Below the pieces are notes generated by a model. The model did no database searches. It saw nothing but the letters and a program-made list of their open reading frames with translations, and had not been told where the DNA came from. From Bordetella parapertussis (GTDB lineage: Bacteria; Pseudomonadota; Gammaproteobacteria; Burkholderiales; Burkholderiaceae_B): a DNA stretch of 13,538 nucleotides. The stretch lies in the NCBI GenBank assembly GCA_945895265.1, contig CAMDEF010000072.1:1-13538 (forward strand), in the 5' to 3' direction. The first letter of the stretch is position 1. Each line of letters opens with the position of its first letter. Shown here one piece after another: positions 7,272-13,136 of this stretch. A program made the translations under genes and the position numbers.

Positions 7272-8228
7272 TCACATCTTGATATTAGCTTGCTTGATCA
7301 ACTTACCGAATTTTTCAAAATCTTGCTTGTTGATTTTGCTAAATTCATCTGGGCTTATGTTTCCTGGTTCTCCCCCCAAACCCTTGAGTTTGGCCTGAAT
7401 ATCGGGCAGCTTAATAATCCTTGCTAATTCAAGCTGAAGTTTGTTGACGACATCAGGTGGCGTACCTGCAGTGACAAAAACACCATACCAAGTACTCATC
7501 TCAAAACCTGGGACACCAGCTTCGGCAAGGGTAGGAACGTTGGGTAGTTCAGACGACCGCTGTGCTGTCGTGACTGCCAGTGGCTTAAATTTCCCGGCTT
7601 TAATTTGCCCCATTGCCGAAGAGGTGGTGTCGAACATGATTTGGACATTGCCCGCAATGATGTCTAAGTGAGCTTGCGCGCTGCCCTTGTAGGGTACGTG
7701 AACGCTTTTAACGCCAGCTGCGATGTCAAAGCCTTCCCCCGCGAGGTGTTGAGTGCTGCCAACTCCAGAAGATGCATATTTAAAGTCATCAGGTTTTGCT
7801 TTCATTAGTGCTACCAACTCCTTAACGCTGTTAGCCGGCACACTTGAGCCAACCACCAATACATTGGGTACCGTCACGACCAATCCAATAGGTGTTAAAT
7901 CTTTCATGGGATCAAACGACAATTTAATCAAATGCGGTGCAATGGCTTGACCTGTATTGGTGGCAACTAAAAGTGTATGCCCATCGGGAGTGGCTTTGGC
8001 AGTGAGATCGGCAGCAATGGTGTTTGATGCGCCTGGCTTGTTCTCAACAATAAAAGTTCCCTTCAGAGACTCTGTCATTTTCTCAGCCAACATTCGAGCA
8101 ATGATGTCTGTACCGCCACCAGCTCCAGCTCCCACCATCAGCTTGACGGGTTTGCTGGGGTAGGCGTTTTGTGCAACCGCACTCAGGCTCAATAGAGTTG
8201 CTACAAATAGAAAAGTGAATTTTTTCAT
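7272..8228 (-). CDS. Bug-family (TctC-like) periplasmic substrate-binding protein
   Basis: Bug proteins bind carboxylated small molecules in the periplasm, often for tripartite tricarboxylate transporters. The 318 residues start with a Sec signal (MKKFTFLFVATLLSLSAVA, cut after Ala19). The family opening follows (YPSKPVKLMVGAGAGGGTD), then the conserved KPDDFKYASSGVGSTQHLAGE region and ELPNVPTLAEAGVPGFEMSTW near the C-terminal lobe. It starts 36 bases after the pdxA-like gene, has a good Shine-Dalgarno (AAGGAAAG) and forms an operon with it. No TctA/TctB membrane genes are in the window, so the binder may serve a transporter encoded elsewhere. The ligand is not deducible; the neighbour hints at an organic acid, sugar acid or aromatic acid. 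Confidence 0.9.
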   Translation of the reverse strand: MKKFTFLFVATLLSLSAVAQNAYPSKPVKLMVGAGAGGGTDIIARMLAEKMTESLKGTFIVENKPGASNTIAADLTAKATPDGHTLLVATNTGQAIAPHLIKLSFDPMKDLTPIGLVVTVPNVLVVGSSVPANSVKELVALMKAKPDDFKYASSGVGSTQHLAGEGFDIAAGVKSVHVPYKGSAQAHLDIIAGNVQIMFDTTSSAMGQIKAGKFKPLAVTTAQRSSELPNVPTLAEAGVPGFEMSTWYGVFVTAGTPPDVVNKLQLELARIIKLPDIQAKLKGLGGEPGNISPDEFSKINKQDFEKFGKLIKQANIKM

Positions 8229-8264
8229 GATGTCTTTCCTTTTTGTTAAAAATTCTTAGTTGAC

Positions 8265-9221
8265 TTATTTTTTCAATTGACGATGGTGTTGGCCCATTCG
8301 GCAAGCTAATTCAAATGCATTGAACATGGCTTGTGGGTTTGCCAAGTTTTTGCCCACAATGTCGTACGCAGTTCCATGTGCGGGTGTGGTGATGGGTATG
8401 GGTAGGCCGCCATGAACAGTCACGCCTTTTTCAAAGCCCATCAATTTCATCGCAATTTGGCCCTGATCGTGATACATGGTGACCACGCCGTCATAGCCAT
8501 CACCTTTTCTGATTGCTCTAACAAACGCTGTATCAGCAGGGAATGGTCCAGCGACTGGTATGCCTGCTTTATTTGCCAATTCAACACCAGGTGCAATGAT
8601 TTTTATTTCTTCATCGCCATAATTTCCGTTATCACCATTGTGGGGATTGAGGCCACAAACAGCCAGGCGGGGAGATGATTTACCTGAAGCATGAAGTGAA
8701 TTTGAAATCATTTGAATCGATTCAAAAACCTTTTGACTGGTCAGAAGGTGGCTGACTTCTTTTAATGGAACATGCGAAGTGACTCTGGATGTCCATAGGT
8801 CTTGCAACACATTGAGTTCGCCACAAACTCCCGAGTAATTTAAAAACTCTGCAAACCACCTAAGCTCATCTTCTTGATGCATGCCGCCAAGTCGAAGGGC
8901 ACTTTTGTTTAATGGCGCAAAACAGAAAGCATCTGCCTTTCCATCTCGCACCAATGCGGCCCCTTCACCCAAAGCCGAAAGCATGTAGGCACCATTTTGA
9001 GCATCTGCTTGTGCGGGTTTAAATGCTTCGGTGTCATAGCCAGACCAGTCGTGCCAATGTGTATCAGGTGCAGCTTGAATGCCGTTTTTTTGACCAATCA
9101 GAATTATTTTGGATGCTTTGTGACTTATTTGGTCTAGAACTAATTTTTGAACTAGCTCGGGACCAATTCCTGCGGGATCGCCCGTGAAAAGTGCAATTGT
9201 AGGTAGTATCATATGCGTCAT
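8265..9221 (-). CDS. PdxA-family dehydrogenase (PdxA2-like)
   Basis: PdxA proteins are NAD- and metal-dependent dehydrogenases/decarboxylases. PdxA itself acts on 4-phosphohydroxy-L-threonine in vitamin B6 synthesis. Relatives act on phosphorylated sugar acids (PdxA2) or on a terephthalate-derived dihydrodiol (TphB). The 318 residues show FTGDPAGIGPE at the start and the three metal-binding histidines: His150 (TSHVPL), His194 (LNPHNGDNG) and His251 (MYHDQGQ). Near the end the sequence reads GLPIPITTPAHGTAYDIVGK where vitamin B6 PdxA normally has an RTS-x-DHGTA motif; from memory this ITTPAHGTA form suits the catabolic PdxA2 branch. Pairing with a bug gene and divergent GntR regulator also favours catabolism. 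AAAAGG precedes ATG 9221; ATG 9212 is an alternative. Exact substrate unknown. Confidence 0.85.
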   Translation of the reverse strand: MTHMILPTIALFTGDPAGIGPELVQKLVLDQISHKASKIILIGQKNGIQAAPDTHWHDWSGYDTEAFKPAQADAQNGAYMLSALGEGAALVRDGKADAFCFAPLNKSALRLGGMHQEDELRWFAEFLNYSGVCGELNVLQDLWTSRVTSHVPLKEVSHLLTSQKVFESIQMISNSLHASGKSSPRLAVCGLNPHNGDNGNYGDEEIKIIAPGVELANKAGIPVAGPFPADTAFVRAIRKGDGYDGVVTMYHDQGQIAMKLMGFEKGVTVHGGLPIPITTPAHGTAYDIVGKNLANPQAMFNAFELACRMGQHHRQLKK

Positions 9222-9230
9222 TCAACCTTT

Positions 9231-9266
9231 TGTAATCTGTAATTTGTAATTACAGATTGCAGTATA
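9231..9266. promoter_or_regulatory. Palindromic operator between gntR and the pdxA-bug operon
   Basis: AATCTGTAAT-TTGTA-ATTACAGATT (9234-9258) is a perfect 10-bp inverted repeat. It is embedded in a heptad series in which TGTAAT recurs at 9231, 9238 and 9245. On the minus strand TATACT (9261-9266) makes a good -10, so initiation for pdxA would fall within the palindrome and be blocked by a bound regulator. The divergent GntR/FCD protein is the obvious candidate. Confidence 0.65.
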
Positions 9267-9313
9267 GTTGCTAGCGTAGAATATTTTGCATCGGTTATTA
9301 CCCTTGTATTTAA

Positions 9314-9964
9314 ATGCCCATTAACGACGCCATCGCCAGAACTTCACTTCATTCCGAGGTCACTTCACGGATTCGCAGCTTCATCGTGGAGTCTCGAATT
9401 CGGCCTGGGGAGCGTGTTCCAGAAATGGAAATAAGCAAAGAATTAGGTGTGTCTAGAACGCCTATCCGTGAGGCATTGAAGGTTTTAGCTTCAGAGGGCT
9501 TGGTTGATTTGTTACCTCTTCGTGGCGCAGTGGTTAAAGCTTTCAGTGACAAAGACGCCTCCGATATGTTGGAGGTCATGGGCTTGTTAGAAAATTTTGC
9601 AGCCCAAAAGGCGTGCGAGGCCGATCAAAAGAAAATTGACAAAGTGCTTGCTATGCACAAAAAAATGAAAGTTATGTTTACAAAGGGTAAGAGGCCAGAA
9701 TATTTTGAATTGAATCAGAAAATACACGACGCTTTGGTTGAAATGTCAGGCAATGAATCATTGATGATGGTTCACAGCATTCTCAGTAAGCGAATGCGCA
9801 GCTTGCGCTACAGCGGCAACAGCACGCCAAATAATTGGCGTGGCGCATTAGATGACCATGAAGAAATCGCGAGTGCGCTCGCTAATCGTGACATGAAGGC
9901 GATTAAGAAAGCTGTGAACGATCACTTTGCGAACACGATTAAAAGAGTTGTTAAGAATTCTTAA
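9314..9964 (+). CDS. GntR-family transcriptional regulator, FadR/FCD subfamily
   Basis: This 216-residue regulator has an N-terminal winged helix (about residues 14-76) with the family signature VPEMEISKELGVSRTPIREA and wing LVDLLPLRGAVV. An all-helical FCD ligand domain follows. Its usual metal or ligand-binding histidines can be seen: His138 (NQKIHDAL), His182 (DDHEEI) and His204 (NDHFANT). FCD regulators typically sense organic acids and control adjacent catabolic genes. It is transcribed away from pdxA-bug, with 92 bases between starts that hold a perfect palindrome, so it probably controls that operon and perhaps itself. The ATG lacks a clear Shine-Dalgarno. Ligand unknown. Confidence 0.92.
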   Translation: MPINDAIARTSLHSEVTSRIRSFIVESRIRPGERVPEMEISKELGVSRTPIREALKVLASEGLVDLLPLRGAVVKAFSDKDASDMLEVMGLLENFAAQKACEADQKKIDKVLAMHKKMKVMFTKGKRPEYFELNQKIHDALVEMSGNESLMMVHSILSKRMRSLRYSGNSTPNNWRGALDDHEEIASALANRDMKAIKKAVNDHFANTIKRVVKNS

Positions 9965-9970
9965 AAATTA

Positions 9971-10001
9971 AACTTGAATCAAGTAAATTGATTTGAAAGT
10001 T
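9971..10001 (+). terminator. Weak stem-loop after gntR
   Basis: AATCAA-GTAAA-TTGATT (9977-9993) pairs perfectly, and flanking AACTT/AAGTT could extend the stem. It starts six bases after the gntR stop. The stem is AT-rich and no T-run follows, so termination is uncertain. Confidence 0.25.
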
Positions 10002-10057
10002 AACTTCACAACCATACTACTTCTATACGACTTTGAGGTACCAGAAAGCAGCTAACT

Positions 10058-10275
10058 CTATGTTGCCAAATGATGCCCAAGGGGCGAATCCTCTGCAGTT
10101 GCCGCTGGTGGTTCGTCGGAAGCTTGAATGTGACTGGGGGGCACGCGACTTAAGTAATCGGCAGAAGCACGTGATTGCCTGATACGCTCCCAGGCAGCTT
10201 TGACTTGCTCGCCATCAAAGTCAATCGTGGCTAACGCGGACACACGCAACTGCCAATTGAGTCGCTTGCTTTTGC
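10058..10275 (-). pseudogene. Remnant of a pyridoxamine-phosphate-oxidase-like (FMN-binding split barrel) gene
   Basis: The minus frame reads KRLNWQLRVSALATIDFDG, followed by EQVKAAWERIRQSRASADYL and SRVPPSHIQASDEPP. This resembles the mid-region of PNPOx-like proteins, where a QLR(V/L) strand precedes an AW...R..Y(L)...PP segment. The fragment covers about 70 residues of a normal ~190. It lacks the N-terminal FMN-binding part and stops (TAG at 10058) before the usual C-terminal strand ending in an arginine-rich tail. The open frame extends to 10306, but the residues before KRLN overlap a different gene scrap on the other strand. Recognised by pattern only. Confidence 0.4.
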
Positions 10276-10279
10276 ACAG

Positions 10280-10411
10280 TCGCATAGAAAAACCGAAGCT
10301 GAACACCTAGCGTTGATCGAGCAATGGTTGCCACCTGATCGTCGAAGTTTACTTTTAGGGCCTTGGCGATTAGCAGGGTGGTTGACGGGCGCACTACCTG
10401 CTAAACAATAG
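10280..10411 (+). pseudogene. Remnant of a Coq7-like demethoxyubiquinone hydroxylase gene
   Basis: The plus frame reads SHRKTEAEHLALIEQWLPPD, then RRSLLLGPWRLAGWLTGALP, ending AKQ-stop. This resembles the central part of Coq7-type di-iron hydroxylases, where an E..HL helix with iron ligands is followed by P-LW-(x)AG-(x)GAL. About 43 residues of a normal ~180-210 remain, with no start codon and a premature stop directly against the psiE stop. It joins head-on with the PNPOx-like scrap at about 10275, so two unrelated genes have been cut and fused. Identification is from memory of the family and moderately certain. Confidence 0.4.
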
Positions 10412-10831
10412 TCAGCTAATGTCGTTCTGATTATTGTTAGAAAACTTTGTACTTGTATAGCGGATGATAAAGATCGCGATTGCTATCGCTAGGGTTGTGG
10501 CGCCGACCGCTAGCATCTCGTTAATGTTAATGGGAACGTGGCTCATGATATCAACCATGTGTCGGGTGAGTGCAGTGATAGCGATGTACAACAAGAATCT
10601 AACGGGCATGTGGTTAGTCTTGAAATAAATACCAACCATCGCACCGATTTCTAAATATATAAATAACAGCAAAAGATCTTGAATTGAGGCATGATGTTTT
10701 TGAAAAAGTTCAAGAAACGTCCACCCAGCTGCCCACACCGTGGCGGCCCCGATGCCGAAAAGCGCAATTCTGTGGAATATGCCAACGCAAACATTTCCTA
10801 GTTGGTCTAGATCTTTTAGTTGTTTGTTCAC
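10412..10831 (-). CDS. psiE: PsiE-family inner membrane protein
   Basis: The 139-residue protein has four predicted membrane helices (about 18-40, 48-68, 75-95 and 104-126). The PsiE signature is in the middle: DLLLLFIYLEIGAMVGIYF, followed by KTNHMPVRFLLYIAITALTR. E. coli psiE is induced by phosphate starvation through PhoB; its biochemical role is not known. The gene starts 29 bases after the FolB-like gene and probably shares its transcript. Its stop codon touches the end of the Coq7-like remnant. I saw no Pho box immediately upstream. Confidence 0.88.
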   Translation of the reverse strand: MNKQLKDLDQLGNVCVGIFHRIALFGIGAATVWAAGWTFLELFQKHHASIQDLLLLFIYLEIGAMVGIYFKTNHMPVRFLLYIAITALTRHMVDIMSHVPININEMLAVGATTLAIAIAIFIIRYTSTKFSNNNQNDIS

Positions 10832-10860
10832 TGCGTTTATCCTAGTTAAGAGTTATCTTG

Positions 10861-11277
10861 CTAAACGCGATTGAGTGCAGCTCTGTCCATGGATAGTCGC
10901 ACCCCAAGAGACCCAGAGTCGTTTAGGACCGGTTGTTTTCTTAGGGTGATTTCTAGCGATATGATTTCTGCATATGCGGCACATGCTTTGACGATACGTG
11001 TGATGAGTCGCTCTTGCGTTTCGTAATGTTGATCTGCTGCAAGTCGTTGAATTTCAAGTAAGAGAAGATCGTAGTCAAATACATTTTGCATCGAGTCTTC
11101 TTCGATCAGAACAAGTATTGGATCGATGCTGAGTACTAGGCTTAGTAGGTGTTCCTTGGGGTGTGCCGAGCCCGGTGCATAGTTTCCAATCTTTGTATCT
11201 ATTTTGATTGCCTGCAGCTCGATGAATGCTTGTAGTGTCATGACGAAGTAATCCGGTTCGCTATCTGGCGATGTCAT
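10861..11277 (-). CDS. FolB-like (dihydroneopterin aldolase family) protein
   Basis: FolB cleaves dihydroneopterin to 6-hydroxymethyl-dihydropterin in folate synthesis. The 138 residues follow the family order: FIELQAIKIDTKIGNYAP (first strand and turn), LSLVLSIDPI, VFDYDLLLLEIQRL, YETQERLITRIVKAC and LEITLRKQPVLNDSGSLGV. Tyr69, Glu89 and Lys114 are spaced 20 and 25 residues apart, as are Tyr53, Glu73 and Lys98 of E. coli FolB as I recall it. However, Glu21 of E. coli (IGVYDWEQ) aligns with Gly36 here (IGNYAPGSA), and the lysine motif is KQP instead of KP. It may therefore be a divergent or inactive paralogue. It lies upstream of psiE by 29 bases, in an unusual partnership. ATG 11277 has no good Shine-Dalgarno and lies inside the degenerate toxin frame. 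Confidence 0.6.
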   Translation of the reverse strand: MTSPDSEPDYFVMTLQAFIELQAIKIDTKIGNYAPGSAHPKEHLLSLVLSIDPILVLIEEDSMQNVFDYDLLLLEIQRLAADQHYETQERLITRIVKACAAYAEIISLEITLRKQPVLNDSGSLGVRLSMDRAALNRV

Positions 11278-11683
11278 TGTAACGGTTGCACGCCGACATT
11301 CGCCTTGTCCTTACGGACTTCGACCCGTATCCACAGCGCAGACCCACAGAGACTATCCGCCCCAGAGACAAAACACTCTCTTTTAACGCCTCGAACCCCC
11401 GTCTCCACAGTCCGCAACACTTCCTACAGACCCGCATGAACCCAAACGTGTACACAAAAAAATACCAACCCCGAAAGGTTGGTATGTGCGGATAATGTTG
11501 AAGCTGGGGGAATTGACTAGGACCTGAGGATGCTCGATCCCTATTGGAACCTTTGTCGAGACAGTCAATTTCAATAGCGAAATTTTCTGCGACCGCTGTG
11601 CCGGCCAGTTCGCGGTAGTAACAAATGATATCGTGAACATCTGCGATGGCGTGGCGGTGTGGAGCGATTGTCCTAACAGTCAT
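11261..11683 (-). pseudogene. Degenerate ParE/RelE-like toxin, truncated and run on through a hairpin repeat
   Basis: From ATG 11683 the frame begins MTVRTIAPHRHAIADVHDII, then CYYRELAGTAVAENFAIEID. This is a typical ParE/RelE opening (two helices with D-I--YY---AG--VA--F). After about residue 42 it loses resemblance to any toxin: the expected HP-x-G and C-terminal strand (FPY-(x)-FY) are absent. The frame crosses hairpin copy D (translated as PHIPTFRGWYFF) and continues to a stop at 11261, overlapping the FolB-like start. In the +1 neighbouring frame VPIGIEHPQ hints at a frameshift continuation for ten residues. A Shine-Dalgarno (AGAGGTGA) sits in the antitoxin end. The toxin is probably dead. 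Confidence 0.5.
11456..11491 (+). repeat. Hairpin repeat copy D, covarying stem
   Basis: Seven A's (11456-11462) lead into the stem ATACCAACC (11462-11470) paired with GGTTGGTAT (11477-11485), with CGAA in the loop, followed by TGTGCGG. The stem sequence differs from copies A-C at several positions, but both arms changed together. The loop, A-run and TGTGCGG are kept. On the minus strand the loop is UUCG and the T-run would make a good intrinsic terminator for the antitoxin-toxin transcript. Confidence 0.7.
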
Positions 11684-11684
11684 G

Positions 11685-11909
11685 TTAAAGCTCACCTCTT
11701 GCTAGAGCCCGCAACCTTTGGAAGTAGTCGGGAGTGAGAGGATCGCAAAGCGGCGAGTTTTTACCAGCAAGCAATTGCTCACGCAGCCATGCGCGGTCTT
11801 GCTGAATCTGAAAGCTGTTTGAGGCGTGATCATCATCATGGTTAGCCTCACGGTTGTAAGGCTTCGGCTCTGCTAAGGTATTTTGGGATTTAGGCAGTTG
11901 TAATGACAT
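11685..11909 (-). CDS. Putative antitoxin of a ParD/RelB-like type II module
   Basis: The 74-residue protein has a polar, likely disordered N-terminal half (rich in N, D, H). Its C-terminal half, DRAWLREQLLAGKNSP then LTPDYFQRLRALARGEL, matches the toxin-wrapping tail of ParD-like antitoxins (W-L-R--I/L--G, then a second short helix). No full ribbon-helix-helix or other DNA-binding domain is obvious. The stop is one base before the ATG of the ParE-like toxin remnant, the usual antitoxin-toxin order and coupling. AGGAG nine bases before the ATG supports the start. Two CTGAAT direct repeats 18 bases apart (11922 and 11940) lie in the upstream region and may be part of an operator. Confidence 0.5.
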   Translation of the reverse strand: MSLQLPKSQNTLAEPKPYNREANHDDDHASNSFQIQQDRAWLREQLLAGKNSPLCDPLTPDYFQRLRALARGEL

Positions 11910-12007
11910 GGCTTTGGACTCCTGAATAGACTTTCAATTCTGAATGATTTTTAGCTGACTGTCTGTTTCAATTTGTAACCGTCCTGCCTTTTGAATCACC
12001 GCTGCCG

Positions 12008-12199
12008 TTGCACGCTGCTACGGGATTTATGTGGGAAGTACGTACGAGGTTAAGTACACGGATTGCGCGAGTGTTATTTGTGCTTGATAGCGACGTGATA
12101 GTTCTGCTACATGGTTTCATCAAGAAAGAGCAGAAGACCCCAAAGCCAGAATTGGATTTGGCAAAAGAACGGCTCAAACTATTGAAGAGGCATAAATGA
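12008..12199 (+). pseudogene. HigB-type toxin (phage Gp49-like, DUF891), N-terminal half missing
   Basis: The frame carries the C-terminal half of the Gp49-like HigB family: MWEVRTRLSTRIARVLFVL, then VIVLLHGFIKKEQKTPKPEL and DLAKERLKLL. A full member of about 100-115 residues has a helical N-terminal half ending in G(L/D)WE(L/V)R. Here the sequence upstream of GFMWEVR (about 12023) is unrelated, and the frame closes at a stop (11945) without a suitable start. About 60 residues remain, with TTG at 12008 or ATG at 12029 as possible internal starts. The stop overlaps the antitoxin ATG (ATGA), the normal HigBA coupling. Whether the fragment is translated is unknown; toxicity is doubtful, since the first helices are lost. 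Confidence 0.72.
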
Positions 12200-12483
12200 A
12201 AAATAAAAATATCGGTAGTGATTTTGATGACTTCCTTATGGATGAGGGCATGCTTGAAGAAGTGACTGCCGTGGCGGTTAAACGGGTGATCGCTTGGCAA
12301 ATTGAGCAGGAGATGTTGGCTCAAAAGATGACCAAGACCGCCATGGCAAAAAAGATGCGAACCAGTCGTGCCTCACTCAATCGTTTGTTGGATGAAAACG
12401 ATACCAGTCTAACTTTGACTACGTTGGCGGGTGCGGCCGCTGCTCTCGGTCGACGGATCAAACTTGAGTTAACGCCGGTCTAA
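12196..12483 (+). CDS. HigA-type antitoxin, XRE-family helix-turn-helix
   Basis: The 95-residue protein pairs with the Gp49-like toxin remnant just upstream. It has an N-terminal amphipathic segment (FDDFLMDEGMLEEVTAVAVK) that would contact the toxin. A Cro/C1-type helix-turn-helix follows at about residues 40-92 (MTKTAMAKKMRTSRASLNRL, then TLTTLAGAAAALGRRIKLEL). Length and architecture are normal for HigA antitoxins and the gene appears intact. The start overlaps the toxin stop by four bases. Without an active toxin it may persist as a stand-alone DNA-binding protein or neutralise a homologous toxin elsewhere; that is inference. Confidence 0.85.
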   Translation: MKNKNIGSDFDDFLMDEGMLEEVTAVAVKRVIAWQIEQEMLAQKMTKTAMAKKMRTSRASLNRLLDENDTSLTLTTLAGAAAALGRRIKLELTPV

Positions 12484-12537
12484 TTATTAGGGGTCAGTTC
12501 AAAACGCTGTACCTACATAAACTCAAACCGTTCAGGC

Positions 12538-12638
12538 AAAAAAAAGACCATCCTCGAAAGGATGGTCTTGTGCGGTATGGTGGTCGGACGGAGACCGAGT
12601 AAAAAAAGATGGTAGTTCAATAGGTTAGGGCGGCTGAT
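12538..12638 (+). repeat. Hairpin repeat copy C, long form with tail
   Basis: Eight A's lead into an 11-bp perfect stem (12544-12554 with 12559-12569) closed by CGAA, followed by TGTGCGG. The tail holds a second stem, GGTC (12582-12585) with GACC (12593-12596), then ACCGAG, an A-run and GTAGTTCAATAGGTTAGGGC to CTGATA. It aligns with copy B over nearly its full length. It lies 55 bases after the higA-like stop but has no T-run on the plus strand, so it is not a normal plus-strand terminator. Confidence 0.7.
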
Positions 12639-12788
12639 AACACCTGTGGATTGATGGGGAGTACAGCTGAAAATCAGGCAGTATTTGTTTTCCTAAGCGT
12701 GGGTTTAGCTCAGGCAGTTATTGAATTTTCATCCAGTTTTACCCTGTAAGCACGTCAATTTAATTACCATCTGGGGAATTGACATCGA
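12639..12788. other. Non-coding stretch before the last toxin-antitoxin operon
   Basis: No gene is visible between 12484 and 12836 apart from hairpin copy C and the tandem operator. This part holds one inverted repeat, GTCAATT (12754-12760) and AATTGAC (12777-12783) with 16 bases between. Its right arm overlaps a possible TTGACA -35 box (12779-12784). A D-arm-like string (TAGCTCAGGCAGTTA, about 12707) is present, but no cloverleaf forms around it. Confidence 0.35.
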
Positions 12789-12828
12789 GTATCCCATTTG
12801 ATACAGTTACGTATCCCATTTAATACAG
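12789..12828 (+). promoter_or_regulatory. Tandem operator over the promoter of the TIGR02683/02684 operon
   Basis: GTATCCCATTTGATACAG (12789-12806) and GTATCCCATTTAATACAG (12811-12828) are direct repeats differing at one base, with a period of 22. Each has the dyad GTAT...ATAC. The -35 TTGATA (12798-12803) falls in the first copy and the -10 TAATAC (12821-12826) in the second, 17 bases apart. Antitoxin bound to both would cover the promoter. Initiation near 12833 lies about four bases before the toxin ATG. Confidence 0.75.
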
Positions 12829-12836
12829 CTTTGCCT

Positions 12837-13133
12837 ATGAAATCGATTTACACCACAGAGGTGTTTGATGCATGGTTTGAATCATTGCGTGACAAGCAAG
12901 CTGCGCGTAGGATTCAGGCCCGCATTGACCGCGCCGAGGAGGGCAACTTTGGCGACTGTAAGCCTGTTGGTGAAGGAGTTTCAGAAATGCGTATTCACTA
13001 CGGGCCAGGGTATCGCGTGTATTTCGCACAGCGCGGCTTGGAGATTGTGATCTTGCTCGCCGGCGGTGACAAAGGCACACAAGACAAAGACATCAAGATA
13101 GCCCTCGGGCTTGCACAACAAATAAAGGAGTGA
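12837..13133 (+). CDS. RelE/HigB-like toxin, addiction-module killer family TIGR02683
   Basis: The 98-residue protein matches the 'putative addiction module killer' family throughout: IYTTEVFDAWFESLRDKQAA, GNFGDCKPVGEGVSEMRIHY, GPGYRVYFAQRG and LLAGGDKGTQDKDIKIALGL. Members adopt the RelE/ParE fold and in characterised cases act as RNases inhibiting translation; the basic residues of RRIQARIDRA and GYRVYF fit this. I start at ATG 12837 because it gives the family's normal N-terminus. An upstream start at 12798 would lie within the operator. The promoter's predicted start point leaves almost no leader and there is no Shine-Dalgarno, so translation may be leaderless. The toxin precedes its antitoxin by three bases (HigBA-like order). 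The module looks intact. Confidence 0.92.
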   Translation: MKSIYTTEVFDAWFESLRDKQAARRIQARIDRAEEGNFGDCKPVGEGVSEMRIHYGPGYRVYFAQRGLEIVILLAGGDKGTQDKDIKIALGLAQQIKE

Positions 13134-13136
13134 CAA

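Noticed and set aside
5083..10036. Shared 13-mer TATACGACTTTGA at 5083 and 10024
   Set aside because: One or two 13-base repeats are expected by chance in a window this size, and the flanks do not align.
11278..11455. GGGGGTTCGAGGC on the minus strand (about 11390) as a tRNA or tmRNA T-arm
   Set aside because: The arm does not close and no matching acceptor stem or CCA lies nearby.
3837..12638. Hairpin repeats as integron attC sites
   Set aside because: No integrase was seen, no paired RYYYAAC/GTTRRRY boxes frame the units, and the neighbouring genes are in both orientations and include normal operons.
12591..12640. tRNA-like strings: GTAGTTCAATAGGTTAGGGC in copy C, and TAGCTCAGGCAGTTA near 12707
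   Set aside because: They resemble D-arms, but no acceptor, anticodon or T-arm pairing could be found around them, and copy B shows the block as part of the repeat tail.
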